From NCBI GenBank assembly GCA_964432995.1, contig CAYSPU010000118.1:1-17470 (forward strand): a stretch of DNA of 17,470 nt. Reading direction: 5' to 3'. Under the pieces are notes generated by a model, which did not search any database, was not told where the DNA came from, and saw only the letters and a program-made list of their open reading frames with translations. Each line of letters begins with the position of its first letter. Position 1 is the first letter of the stretch. Source of the DNA: CAYSPU01 sp964432995. GTDB taxonomy: Bacteria; Verrucomicrobiota; Verrucomicrobiia; Limisphaerales; JAHDYP01. Positions 1-9,165 of this stretch are shown here, piece after piece. Position numbers and translations under genes: made by a program.

Positions 1-1746
1 AGGGATCTGGACCCCGTTGCGGTACCACTGGTAGACGAGCGTGGCGTCGGAAGGGGAGGCTCCGGTTGCCGCCACACTGAAGGTTGCCGTGGTCCCTTGG
101 GGCGCGGTGGTGTTGACCGGTTGCTGGGTGATGGAGACGGTGGCGCCCACGGGGTTCATCATGGCGCTGAACTCCGGTCCCAGGATCGGTGCGTCGCCGT
201 TCTTCGGCAGGGTGTCGCCGACCACGCAATAGGTGAAGCCCAGGTTGTCGCCGCCGCCGCCTTCCTTGTGCAGCGCCTCGAAGTAGTATTTCGTGCCGGC
301 GGTCAGGCTGATCGTGGCGCCGCCCGGCCATTGCGTATCGGCATACTGATCGGACCGCTTCCATTCGTTGGTGCTCCCTCCCGAGGAGGTGATCCACTCG
401 CGGGAGTTCGACCATGAATTCTCCGTTGCGATCAGCTTCTTGTTCGCCGCCGTGGCATCGGTGCTGAGGTAGAGTTCCGCGTTGTCGTCGGCACTGAGGA
501 AGAAGATGTAGTTCCCAGCGCGAGACGGGGTGAACCAACCGGACATCCGGCTGCCGTAACCATCGGCATAGGCCGTGGGACCTTCCGGCCCGGTTCGGTA
601 GAGGGTGACCGCCGGATTGTCCGGGTAGTTCGGATCACCCAACAACTCGGACACCAGAGCGCCCGTCGTGGTCAGGCCGGTGTAGATCTCGTCCTTCACC
701 ACACCCTGGACTTCGATCTCACCGAGGGTGCTCAACTCCAGGGGGGTGCTGTATGCCGACGCGTTCGCAGAATCGTCGACGGCCCGCACCCGGTAGGTGT
801 AGACCGAGGCGGGTCCGACGGTGCTGTCGCGGTAGGTTGTCGACGTGATGTGGGTGGCGACCACCGTGCCGCCACGTTCGAGTTCGTAGTAGTAAACGGC
901 GCCGGAGTTGTCGGTCGCGGCGTCCCACTTCAGATCGACGAAGGAGGCTCCGATCAACTCGGCCGCCAGGTTGGCAGGGACGGTGGGCGCCGCGGTATCC
1001 TTCGCGGCGGCGACAAGTTGGATGGCGTTGATGGGGGCCCGCACCATCCCGTAAGGAGCCTCGGTTGTGGCCTCGATGATGATGTTGGCCGCGGTCAAGC
1101 CGCGGAACACCAAGTAGTTTCCCTTGTCGTCGTGGCTGAAGCCCGGGTCCCGGACGAACTCGGTGGGGCTGACGGCGCTGTCACCGATCAGGTAGTCCTT
1201 CAGCGGGTTGCTCAGCTCATCCGTAATGCGGTAGCCGCCGCCGCGGTTGCCACCCGTCCCGCCGAGCAGGTAGATGTAGACATCGTAGCCCGAGGTCAAC
1301 TGAGCGGGCAGTCCCGTGAACGTGACAGCGGTGGTTGTTGGATCCCCGGTGTCCAGGTAGCCAATCATCAGGGCGTGATCGGCGGAGTTGGTCGGGAACC
1401 CATTGTTCTCCTCTCCGCGGCCGGTGCTGGACCAGGTATTGGCGCAGCTCCAATACACCACGGCGGAGCTGGCGGTGGCCGCACCCCTGTTGTCGGCCGT
1501 CAAGTTCTCGGCGTAGCCGTCAAGGAGTTCGAGGTTGTTCCAGTTCGCCTGTTTGACGGCATCCACGCCAGCCACGGCTGTGGGAGCCAGGGTGCCCGCA
1601 TTGCTCGCCACTGCCGGGTCACCCGAGTAGTATTCATCGGCGCCGAAATTCAGGCCGATGCTGTAACCGGAGGAGGTTGCCAGGGCCGGGGAGGCGGCCA
1701 GGAGCAGCGCCGTCGCGGACATCAGGGTTCTTACGAGCACATTCAT
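1..1746 (-). CDS. Secreted FN3 / PA14-like / Ig-like multidomain protein, C-terminus beyond window edge
   Basis: An uninterrupted frame of exactly 582 codons begins at ATG 1746 and is still open at base 1, so the C-terminus is missing. GGAG at 1752-1755 sits 5 nt before the ATG and supports this start. Residues 1-23 form a signal peptide ending ALA (MNVLVRTLMSATALLLAASP...). Residues about 24-245 form a Gly/Asn-rich beta module (NFGADEYY, STGRGEENNGFPTN, YDVYIYLLGG), which I recall as a frequent N-terminal module of verrucomicrobial exported proteins but cannot name. Residues about 249-339 look like a fibronectin type III domain (PTVPANLAA, YTYRVRAVDDS). Residues about 342-511 resemble PA14/GLEYA (SGWFTPSRAGNYIFFLSADD, YYFEALHKEGGG), usually a carbohydrate-binding fold. 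From about 529 an Ig-like domain begins (ITQQPVNTTAPQGTTATFSV, YQWYRNG). It is probably extracellular and sugar-binding; no catalytic domain is visible in the part seen. Confidence 0.88.
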   Translation of the reverse strand, partial: MNVLVRTLMSATALLLAASPALATSSGYSIGLNFGADEYYSGDPAVASNAGTLAPTAVAGVDAVKQANWNNLELLDGYAENLTADNRGAATASSAVVYWSCANTWSSTGRGEENNGFPTNSADHALMIGYLDTGDPTTTAVTFTGLPAQLTSGYDVYIYLLGGTGGNRGGGYRITDELSNPLKDYLIGDSAVSPTEFVRDPGFSHDDKGNYLVFRGLTAANIIIEATTEAPYGMVRAPINAIQLVAAAKDTAAPTVPANLAAELIGASFVDLKWDAATDNSGAVYYYELERGGTVVATHITSTTYRDSTVGPASVYTYRVRAVDDSANASAYSTPLELSTLGEIEVQGVVKDEIYTGLTTTGALVSELLGDPNYPDNPAVTLYRTGPEGPTAYADGYGSRMSGWFTPSRAGNYIFFLSADDNAELYLSTDATAANKKLIATENSWSNSREWITSSGGSTNEWKRSDQYADTQWPGGATISLTAGTKYYFEALHKEGGGGDNLGFTYCVVGDTLPKNGDAPILGPEFSAMMNPVGATVSITQQPVNTTAPQGTTATFSVAATGASPSDATLVYQWYRNGVQIP

Positions 1747-2230
1747 ATTCACTCCACTGGGTTGGGTTTGTCTCTCATGCACAAAGATCGCTCTCGCCAG
1801 CACTCCAGCGCCAATGGAGTTCGGGCCAGGCTCTCCATCAGACTTTCAGGCTGTAGTCTGGAGTTCGGACTCCGGCGTTGTCAAGTGCACCCGCGCGCCC
1901 CAGATCCGCGCGAGTGCATCCGGAAGTTGTCGGTCACCAGTCCCTGAGAGCGGGCGGTCCGGAGCGCGACCGGCCTGCCAAGCCGTAGCCTTGGCGGAGG
2001 CTGGTCCCCGGTCGCAGCGGCGGCGCTGGGCGGCAGTGCTCCGATGGTTCGAGATCGCGTGCGGCAGGTGAGGCTGCTGCCCGCCGGGACGGCGGGCGGT
2101 CCGGAGCGGCCGGACGGTGCTGGCCGCCCACCGACAACCTGGGGATGCACCGAGTCCGCGCCTGCGCCGGCGTCGCAGCTCCAGCGCGTGCCGCTGAAGC
2201 CGGGCTCGGTCGCGATGCCGCCCCTGAGGC
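1747..2230. other. Intergenic gap rich in hairpins; no convincing gene
   Basis: These 484 bases separate the stop of the CotH protein from the start of the FN3/PA14 protein. Overlapping frames exist on both strands but read as low-complexity Arg/Pro/Gly strings, so I call no gene. The half nearest the CotH stop carries GC-rich hairpins and a 17-bp direct repeat (listed separately). The half nearest the FN3/PA14 gene carries two smaller inverted repeats: CAGACT at 1839-1844 with AGTCTG at 1855-1860, and GGAGT at 1860-1864 with ACTCC at 1869-1873 around a TCGG loop. A perfect minus-strand TTGACA lies at 1884-1879, but no good -10 box stands at the right spacing, so it is only a weak promoter candidate. 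Confidence 0.6.
1950..2115. repeat. Palindromic REP-like element with 17-bp direct repeat
   Basis: The 17-mer GCGGGCGGTCCGGAGCG occurs at 1950-1966 and again at 2092-2108. Nearby hairpins are: CGGTC/GACCG (1955-1959 with 1968-1972); GCCAAG/CTTGGC (1977-1982 with 1990-1995); a perfect 8-bp stem GCCCGCCG/CGGCGGGC with loop GGA (2079-2097); and GTCCGG/CCGGAC with a 5-nt loop (2099-2115). It lies about 115-280 nt past the CotH stop on the minus strand. Clusters of short palindromes between genes are the hallmark of REP/BIME-type repeats; copy number elsewhere cannot be seen here. The hairpins could also slow or end transcription, though no T-run follows on the minus strand. Confidence 0.5.
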
Positions 2231-5200
2231 TCACGGTTGTTGCGGAGTGACGAGGCGCAGGAAGCGGGGGAACGGGAGGCCCGGGGTGTTGGTGACGGAG
2301 AGGGGCTGGTCTTGCGTCACGGCGGGGATGTCCACGAACTTGCTCCAAGTGCCAGCCGGCAAGCGGTCCGTGGCTTGGACGGTGTAGGTGCGGTTCGCAG
2401 CCGCCGGGAAGGTGAGGACCAGGCCCTGGCCGTCCGCGGTGAGGCGCGCGGAGGTGATGCGCAGGACGCTGTCGGGATCGTTGGGGGCGGTGCCGGCCAT
2501 GAACTCCTCGAGGTTCGTTCGCGCATCCCGATCGGGGTCGCCGTCGGGGCCGTTGTCGCCGGTCGGATCGGACGGGCTGAGTCCATACAGGCGTTCCCAA
2601 TCGTCAGGCAGGCCGTCGCGGTCGAGGTCGTCGCCTTCCACGGTGAGGGCGGCGGCGTGGCTGGTGGCGCTGCCGGCGGCGTTCGTGACCAGGACGGAGT
2701 AGGCCCCGGCAGCGGCGGCATCCACATTGGACAGCAGCAGGGTTGCGGCCGTGGCGCCGGGCAGGACTTGAGTGTCGCGGGACCACTGGTAGGACAATGG
2801 CGCGGTGCCGGCGGCGCCGACGGTGAAGGAAGCGCTTCCGCCCGCGGCGACGCTCTGGTCCAGCGGCTGGACCAGGATGAAAGGCGCGAGGACGGTGTCC
2901 GCGGCCACGAGGTCGGCGTCGAAACTGAGGTCGCTGCTGGTGCGATTGACCTGGTGGACCTCGACCGCGAGGACATTGGTGCCGGCGCGGAGGTGGATTG
3001 GGGCGGGGTTGGACGGGTAGAACGTGCTCTCATCGTCGCCCGAGGAGGTGTGGGAGGCCGCGGTCTGGTAATCGAGGAGGCCGTCGGGGAGGCCGTCACG
3101 GAAGACAATGGTGCCATTGAGATAGGCGGCGGCGCCATCATCGCGGAGGACACGCAAAGCAAGTCCGCTGATGGTGGTGGGTTCTGCGACGACAAATCGC
3201 TGGCGGAAGTAATAGGCGAGATGCTTGTTGTTGGCGTTGGCGCCGTAGCTGATCGTGGTGGCTTCGTCGCCATCCCCGTAGCCCAGTTGGGCGGCTCCGC
3301 TGCTCCAACCGGAATCATCGAAATCGGCCGCGGTCCAGTTGGTGCCGGGGTCGGTGCCGCGGTCCCAATACCGCCAAGTGGATCCGGCGGCCACAAGGGT
3401 GCGCTGGGTGTGGAGGGCGGGCACGACGTGGACGGTGACCACGGCGGAGGTGCGACTCAAACCACTGTTGTCCGAGGCAACGGCCGAGAGGGCGTGCGTG
3501 CCTTGGGGAGCGGCGGTCCAGGCGAGGGTGAAGGGCGGTGTGGTCACCACGCCAATGGATTGCGCGCCGTCGTAGAACGCCACCTGAAGAACGTTGCCGT
3601 CGGGGTCAACGGCGCTTGCGGTTAGCATGGCCGCGGTGTCGGCCGCGAGCAGAGCGTCCGGGGTGGGCTGGATGAGGCTGACCTCCGGCGGTTGCGAGAG
3701 GAGCGTGAGGGTGATTGCGCTCGAGGTGGTCACCCCGAGCCGATCGTCGTAGGCCTTCGCGGTGAGGAGGCGGACTCCAGGGGCGGCGTTGGTCCAGAGG
3801 TACTGGTACGGTGCGGCCGTGAGTTCAGCGATGGGCACCCCGTCGGCCAGGAACTCGACGCGGAGGATGGCGCCGTCCGGATCGCTGGCGTCCACTTCGA
3901 GGGGGATTATGGCCGGCAACTGGAGCGTTTGATCCGGCGCGGGGGCGAGCCAGGTGATGGTGGGCGGCGCATTCGAGGTGTTTGGCAATGAGGGGGTGGG
4001 GGCGGAGGCGAACCAGTTGGTGGGATCGTTGCCGTAGGCGGCGAGCGTGAGGCGTTGCAGCGACGGTCCCTGGCCGTCGGCCTCGGCCGGCCACGGGATC
4101 TGGTCGCGGTAGGCGACGCGCTCGACGAGGATGTACGGAACGAGATCCTCGTCGGGGTTGTCGGGACGGAGGAGATCGACGGCCTCGCCGGAATTGTCGA
4201 GTTTGCCGGTCCACGGGCCGAGAACCGGGACGGTGGGCGGCAGACCGTAGGCGGCGCGAAAGGCGCCGAGCTGGGCGGTGTTCGTGGGGTTGAACCCGAC
4301 CACCAGGAGAAAGCCGCGCGCCGGGAGAACCGTGTTGGTGGGGAAATCGAAGTCGACCGCCTGCCGGAGGTGCCAGGTATTCGTGGGAGCGGCCGGGTCG
4401 AACAGTTCCACGATCTGGCTTTCGAGGTTGTGGAGTTCGATGAACTCGTCGAGGTCGTTGTCCTCCCCGTCCTGGTCCGGGGGGTGGTACTGGATTTCGG
4501 AGATGACGACGGGGCCGACGCGGGGTGCGGCGTTGGCGGCGGCGAGGGTGTTGGTGGCTTGGGCGACGAAATGCTCGTCGCCCTGGCTGTTGAGGTAGCG
4601 CCCGAAGGCGACGCCGTTCTGCGAAGCGCCGAAGGCGAAGCCGTGGTAGTAGCCGGTGAGATTGGTCTGGGCGTCTCCGGAGAAGAGGTAGGCCTCGTCG
4701 CCGGCGGAACTGAAGGAGAAACTCGGGGGGACACCCGGCTGCGGATTGAACTGGGCCTCCGTCAGGAGGAGATAGCCACCGGCGGGGATGTTCGCAACTC
4801 CGGGCAGACGGTATTTCTTGGGGGCAAAGAAGTCGTCCGTCAGGAACCAACCGCCCACGTCCACAGCATTGGCGGTGGGATTGTAGAGCTCGATCGTGTC
4901 GACCTGAGGCGGGTCGGTGTGGACGAGCGCTTCGTTGACGAGAATGGGCGCGAAGGTGGGAGGCGCGGGTTCAACGGAGGCCGGCGATCCCTGGAGTTGT
5001 CCGCTGGCGCGCCAGTTCTCTCGCTCGCCCCAGGCCTCCCAGGAGGCGGTGTCGTCCACCACGACGAGGGAGAAACCGAGGCCGTCGGTGATGGGGTACC
5101 AGCGGTCGTCGTAAGCGAACTCGAGGATCTTCTCGCCGGCGGCGTCGTCGAGGCGGAGTGTTTCGCCGCCATTATCGAGGTTGCCGAGGTATTGGCCGAG

Positions 5201-8200
5201 GATGCGCGGTCCGCTGCCGTAGCGTGCCGTGAACGCCGCGGGGTCACGGACGAGGACCGCGGATTCTCCGGCGCCGAGGGACGTGGCGGTGGTGAATGCG
5301 AAATAGACGCCGTTGGTGAGGCGGACACCGCGGAGGTCGAGGGCCGCGGGGCCGACGTTGCGCAGTTCGAGATACTCGAAGGCCTGGGCGTCGTTCGTGT
5401 TCCCGGCGAGGGGCGTCGGGTGGTACATGATTTCCGTGATGCGGAGGTAGCGCTGCGCGTCCGAGGGATTCGCGATGAACTGGTTGGTGGCCACGAGACG
5501 GCCGGTGGCGTCGAGGAGTTCGAGGGTCTCGCCCCAGGCACTGAGCTGACCGCGGTAGTTGCCCTGGACGAGCAGGCCCTGGCCGCCGCGCGGTCCCGTG
5601 GCGCGCGCCCGGAAGGCATTGACGTCAGGAGAGACGTAGAGGCTGCGGTTGGCGGGGAGGACGGTCCCGGAGCGGAACGTGTGGCGGACGGCGCCATCGA
5701 GCCGCCAGCCGGTGACATCGACGGCGTAAGCGTTGACGTTGGTCAATTCGACGAACTCCTCGGCTTGGTTACCGGAGGCCGGATTCGGATCGAGTTGGCC
5801 GAACCGCAGGAGAACGTCGGCGGGCTGGCTCGCGGGGATCGATTCCCCGTTGAGAGTCGGGTTTTGGTTGAAAAGGAAATTGCGGCGGCCGGGCAAGTGC
5901 GTGTTGAGAATCCGCGTTGCTTCGGCTCGCATCTCGTTGCCATTTCCCCAGGTCGGCCAGCGGGCATAGTCCAGATCGGCATCGGAGGTGGCAACGCCGG
6001 GCGGGTCCATGAGGTCCATCATTTCGCGGATTCGTGCTTCGATGCGGAGGTCGGCAGCCGGCGTTCCGGGTGGTTGCAGGACCTGGTCCATGACGGTCCG
6101 GAGGCGCCGGAGGTACATGCGTCGGAAGTCCGGGTGATCGAAGATCAGCTCGTAGAGGCGGTTGGCGGGTTTCCCCTGCTGCGCGGAGTTGTAGAAGCTG
6201 AGGACGTTGTCCTGGAAGAGGGTGTCGGTGAAGTAGCCCTGGGAATCGAGCCAGTTCCGGCCCCAACTCAGATCGACGTCCCACGGGAGGATGGCCCACT
6301 CGCCATTGCCGTCGGAGTCACGGTAGAGGAAGAAGTTCTTGTGGCCGTGGTCCTGGCTGCTGGCGAGCGCCAGCCCAACGAAGTAGCTGATGGTCTGCGG
6401 CAAATCGAGATGATCGCAGGCATAGACCGCTCGCTGGGTGAGCGAGAGTGATTCGTCCAGGTTGTTGACCAATGTCTGGAGATCGCTGAAGTCCTCCCAT
6501 TTGCGGGTTTTCTTCTCGTTGCCGCTGGCCGAACCGAGGTTGTTGTACATCTTGTAGAGCGCGCCCTCGGGGCCGCGGCCCAGGCGCTCGAGCCATCGAT
6601 CATCGGCGTCCTCCATGAGATCGGCGATGCTGAAGAACTGGCCGTTCTGCTGGACGCGGACCTGGAAACAGAAATGCCCGTCCGACCCCGCGGCGGCCAC
6701 CATGTCGTAGGTGAGGGCGTTACGCACCCGCGCCTTGTCGCCGTAGTTGGACATCAGTTTGATGTCCTTGACGCGCGGGCTGTCGGGGCGGTAGCGGAAC
6801 CGGTGGTCGCTGGTGAAATCCAGGTCATAGCTTTTCTTGGGAAAACCGCTCGAGCTTTGGCCGTGGAGGTCGATCCGGAGGTTGTCGTAGAGTTCGCCCA
6901 GGTGGAAGACCGAGCAGCGGGTGCCGCCCCAGGTATCGGCGCTGGCGGGAGCCTCGACGAAGAGGTGCACAACCGGCAGGGCGGATTGGATGCGGGCATC
7001 TTCCACGATCGTGCCCAGGTACTGTTCGGATTCGTCGGGGTCGGGATACAACGGCCAGCGGCTGGCGTTGCCGGCCGTGTCGGTGGCCGTGACGTAGTAG
7101 CGCAGCAACTGGCCCGGTTGGGCGGCGTTGGCCGGGATTCGTGCCGTGAACAAACCGTCGCCGGCGACGGCGTCGCCGCCGGTGCCGGCATCGTTCATGG
7201 CGATGGTGATTTCGTTGCCGAACATCACCCGGTAGTGAAGCTGAACGGCGCCCAATGGCTCGAAGGCCGGCGCGGCGCTCACGGTGACCGTCAGCGGCTG
7301 ATTGGTCGAGAGCACGGAGGGCGCGTGCGACGCGTCCCTCAGGATGGGCCCCAAATCCGCCGTGCCGCTGTTGTTCGGCGCGCCGGGTGTGGGCACCACG
7401 AAGTAGCGCGGTGTGGGCGTGAGACTGCCATCGCGGACGGCGATCAACTCCGCCTGCAAGAGGAGATCGGTGTTGGTGGCGTCGATGTTCAAGCCCTGCA
7501 GCGCGAGGATGTTCGTTCCCAGGAGCAGCGCTTCCACCCCCGAAGAAATGTCGATCTCTTCAAACCGGATGGCCTCGGCATCCGGTGTGCGCGCGGTGGC
7601 GGACGAATTCCATGAAGGCGTGTCCGGCGCGTGCCGGCGGGCCACCTCGTGACCGTTGATCCAGGCGACGAACCCGTCGTCGCACTTGACCTTCAACGAA
7701 AGCCGGGTGACCTCGGCCGCGTTGGTCAGGACGAACGGGAGCCGGGCGTAAAGGGTGCTGTTGGCTCCGAACATCGCCGCCTGGACGTCCGTTCGGATGT
7801 GGGGTCCGAAGTCGACCGTCGCCCCGCCTGCGCTCTCGAGCAGGCCGGAGATCTCGTCGGCGGTCAGCGCCTTTTGCCAGAACGAGATCTCGTCGATCTG
7901 CCCGACGAAGTGGTTGCCCGATGCATCGAAGACGCCGCCGCCGCCCACATTGAAGCCGGTGCTCGAGGTCCCGAAGTCCGAAACGGACGCCCCCGCGCTG
8001 CCGGCGAGCGCGCCGTCGAGGTAGAGGAGCAGTTCCTGACCGTCCCCGACGGCCGCCACGTGGTGCCACTCGTCGTTGGCGTAGGGATAGAAGACACTCA
8101 CGCTGCCGGCCCACGTCCAGAGCTGCAGCGTGGAGCCGTCAATGAAGCCAAACTCGACCACGTCATTCTGTCCCCACAAACCCGTGCGGCCGGCCTGGGC

Positions 8201-9106
8201 GGCGGTTGGGCGGATCCAGCCGGCCATGGTGAAAGCGGAACGGCTGGCGAACAGATCCGTCGGCCCGCCCACGTAATCGTCCACACCGTCGAATTGCGGG
8301 GCGAGGTTGTCGGCCGGGAAATTGTCGAAGTTCGGCGGGCGCGGCCCGGTCATGGCGAGCAGCGGATCACCGACATAGGAGCCCGTTGCCAGATCTCCCA
8401 AGCTGCCCAGGTTCGCCGCCGACACTCCACTTGCCTCGTCCAACCGCCAGTGGATGGCCGGACCCAACTGCAGGACCCGATCGGGATACGAGTTCTCCTG
8501 GAGATCGACGGCGCCCGTATCGTAGCCGAGGCCGTTGGTGGCCGTGGTCCAGCCGGCGTCGCTGAATCCGGGCGCGGTCCAAGCACTGCCCGCGAGCGAG
8601 TCGTCCGGAACGACGTAGCGCACCAGGGCATTCGTGCCGATCACGGTCTGCCGGGACTGCTGCAGCCCGAAGCCGTAGGAGACGTCTGGGAACTGCCGGG
8701 GAAACGCCGGGCTGAACTCGCTGGGGATGGTCTGGCCGTCGGGGCCAACCAGGGCGAGGTAGTCGCCCGAACTCGTCAGGCGGAAGTTCGTGTGCAGCGG
8801 ACGCCCGGGTTCGCGCCGGTCCTTGTCCGAGGCGAAGACAACCAGGTGAGCGCCGGCGATCAGGTTGGTGGCGGGGAAGACCCACTTCTGCAAGTCATTG
8901 GGATCATCCGTCAGCCTCCAACCGCTGAGGTCGATCGGCAGGGCGCCGAGGTTGGCAACCTCAATCCAATCGGAGGAGTCGCCGTCCTCATCGGTGAGGG
9001 TGGAGTTGTTGTCGGCGGCAAACTCCGTGATGAGCAGTTGGGCGTTGGCGACCGGCAAACAGGCGGTGCCTAGCGTCAGGAGGAACCAGAGGGCGACGGC
9101 TCGCAT
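2231..9106 (-). CDS. Giant secreted CotH-domain protein with five lamin-tail domains, LamG and Ig-like modules
   Basis: A 2291-residue exported protein. I chose ATG 9106 over an in-frame GTG at 9127 because a clean signal peptide starts there (MRAVALWFLLTLGTACLPVANA); neither start has a good Shine-Dalgarno. Domains, rough residues: lamin-tail 24-140 (SSDWIEVANLGALPIDLSGW); LamG 215-425 (WHHVAAVGDGQELLLYLDG); beta-sandwich 430-585; Ig/FN3-like 595-695; CotH 705-1075; lamin-tail domains near 1097-1215, 1222-1365, 1387-1520 and 1532-1690 (EFVELTN, ITEIMYHP, IELYNPT, ISEIQYHP); two bacterial Ig-like domains 1709-1900 (PDGAILRVEFLADG); galactose-binding-like 1909-2065; Ig 2075-2156; a Ca-binding stretch (DDLDRDGLPDDWE) near 2159; and a C-terminal NRTYTVQA module. 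CotH proteins of Bacillus spores are atypical protein kinases; here PKKS (K757/K758) and PWDVDLSWG (D943, D945) match the family's conserved Lys and Asp motifs, so kinase activity is possible but unproven. LamG and lamin-tail domains suggest surface adhesion. It begins 59 nt after the pseudopilin remnant. Confidence 0.9.
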   Translation of the reverse strand: MRAVALWFLLTLGTACLPVANAQLLITEFAADNNSTLTDEDGDSSDWIEVANLGALPIDLSGWRLTDDPNDLQKWVFPATNLIAGAHLVVFASDKDRREPGRPLHTNFRLTSSGDYLALVGPDGQTIPSEFSPAFPRQFPDVSYGFGLQQSRQTVIGTNALVRYVVPDDSLAGSAWTAPGFSDAGWTTATNGLGYDTGAVDLQENSYPDRVLQLGPAIHWRLDEASGVSAANLGSLGDLATGSYVGDPLLAMTGPRPPNFDNFPADNLAPQFDGVDDYVGGPTDLFASRSAFTMAGWIRPTAAQAGRTGLWGQNDVVEFGFIDGSTLQLWTWAGSVSVFYPYANDEWHHVAAVGDGQELLLYLDGALAGSAGASVSDFGTSSTGFNVGGGGVFDASGNHFVGQIDEISFWQKALTADEISGLLESAGGATVDFGPHIRTDVQAAMFGANSTLYARLPFVLTNAAEVTRLSLKVKCDDGFVAWINGHEVARRHAPDTPSWNSSATARTPDAEAIRFEEIDISSGVEALLLGTNILALQGLNIDATNTDLLLQAELIAVRDGSLTPTPRYFVVPTPGAPNNSGTADLGPILRDASHAPSVLSTNQPLTVTVSAAPAFEPLGAVQLHYRVMFGNEITIAMNDAGTGGDAVAGDGLFTARIPANAAQPGQLLRYYVTATDTAGNASRWPLYPDPDESEQYLGTIVEDARIQSALPVVHLFVEAPASADTWGGTRCSVFHLGELYDNLRIDLHGQSSSGFPKKSYDLDFTSDHRFRYRPDSPRVKDIKLMSNYGDKARVRNALTYDMVAAAGSDGHFCFQVRVQQNGQFFSIADLMEDADDRWLERLGRGPEGALYKMYNNLGSASGNEKKTRKWEDFSDLQTLVNNLDESLSLTQRAVYACDHLDLPQTISYFVGLALASSQDHGHKNFFLYRDSDGNGEWAILPWDVDLSWGRNWLDSQGYFTDTLFQDNVLSFYNSAQQGKPANRLYELIFDHPDFRRMYLRRLRTVMDQVLQPPGTPAADLRIEARIREMMDLMDPPGVATSDADLDYARWPTWGNGNEMRAEATRILNTHLPGRRNFLFNQNPTLNGESIPASQPADVLLRFGQLDPNPASGNQAEEFVELTNVNAYAVDVTGWRLDGAVRHTFRSGTVLPANRSLYVSPDVNAFRARATGPRGGQGLLVQGNYRGQLSAWGETLELLDATGRLVATNQFIANPSDAQRYLRITEIMYHPTPLAGNTNDAQAFEYLELRNVGPAALDLRGVRLTNGVYFAFTTATSLGAGESAVLVRDPAAFTARYGSGPRILGQYLGNLDNGGETLRLDDAAGEKILEFAYDDRWYPITDGLGFSLVVVDDTASWEAWGERENWRASGQLQGSPASVEPAPPTFAPILVNEALVHTDPPQVDTIELYNPTANAVDVGGWFLTDDFFAPKKYRLPGVANIPAGGYLLLTEAQFNPQPGVPPSFSFSSAGDEAYLFSGDAQTNLTGYYHGFAFGASQNGVAFGRYLNSQGDEHFVAQATNTLAAANAAPRVGPVVISEIQYHPPDQDGEDNDLDEFIELHNLESQIVELFDPAAPTNTWHLRQAVDFDFPTNTVLPARGFLLVVGFNPTNTAQLGAFRAAYGLPPTVPVLGPWTGKLDNSGEAVDLLRPDNPDEDLVPYILVERVAYRDQIPWPAEADGQGPSLQRLTLAAYGNDPTNWFASAPTPSLPNTSNAPPTITWLAPAPDQTLQLPAIIPLEVDASDPDGAILRVEFLADGVPIAELTAAPYQYLWTNAAPGVRLLTAKAYDDRLGVTTSSAITLTLLSQPPEVSLIQPTPDALLAADTAAMLTASAVDPDGNVLQVAFYDGAQSIGVVTTPPFTLAWTAAPQGTHALSAVASDNSGLSRTSAVVTVHVVPALHTQRTLVAAGSTWRYWDRGTDPGTNWTAADFDDSGWSSGAAQLGYGDGDEATTISYGANANNKHLAYYFRQRFVVAEPTTISGLALRVLRDDGAAAYLNGTIVFRDGLPDGLLDYQTAASHTSSGDDESTFYPSNPAPIHLRAGTNVLAVEVHQVNRTSSDLSFDADLVAADTVLAPFILVQPLDQSVAAGGSASFTVGAAGTAPLSYQWSRDTQVLPGATAATLLLSNVDAAAAGAYSVLVTNAAGSATSHAAALTVEGDDLDRDGLPDDWERLYGLSPSDPTGDNGPDGDPDRDARTNLEEFMAGTAPNDPDSVLRITSARLTADGQGLVLTFPAAANRTYTVQATDRLPAGTWSKFVDIPAVTQDQPLSVTNTPGLPFPRFLRLVTPQQP

Positions 9107-9165
9107 GGTGGAACGACCATGCCACACGGCGGCTCACTTGGCAAAAGGCGTTTCGAGTGTCCGCG

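Noticed and set aside
850..1947. A 365-codon plus-strand open frame at the left end
   Set aside because: It lies opposite the FN3/PA14 gene, has no recognisable motif, and extends into the hairpin-rich gap.
4055..6451. A 798-codon plus-strand open frame inside the CotH gene
   Set aside because: It is antisense to a clearly domain-rich protein, and its translation is Val/Gly/Glu-rich with no domain; long antisense frames are expected in high-GC coding DNA.
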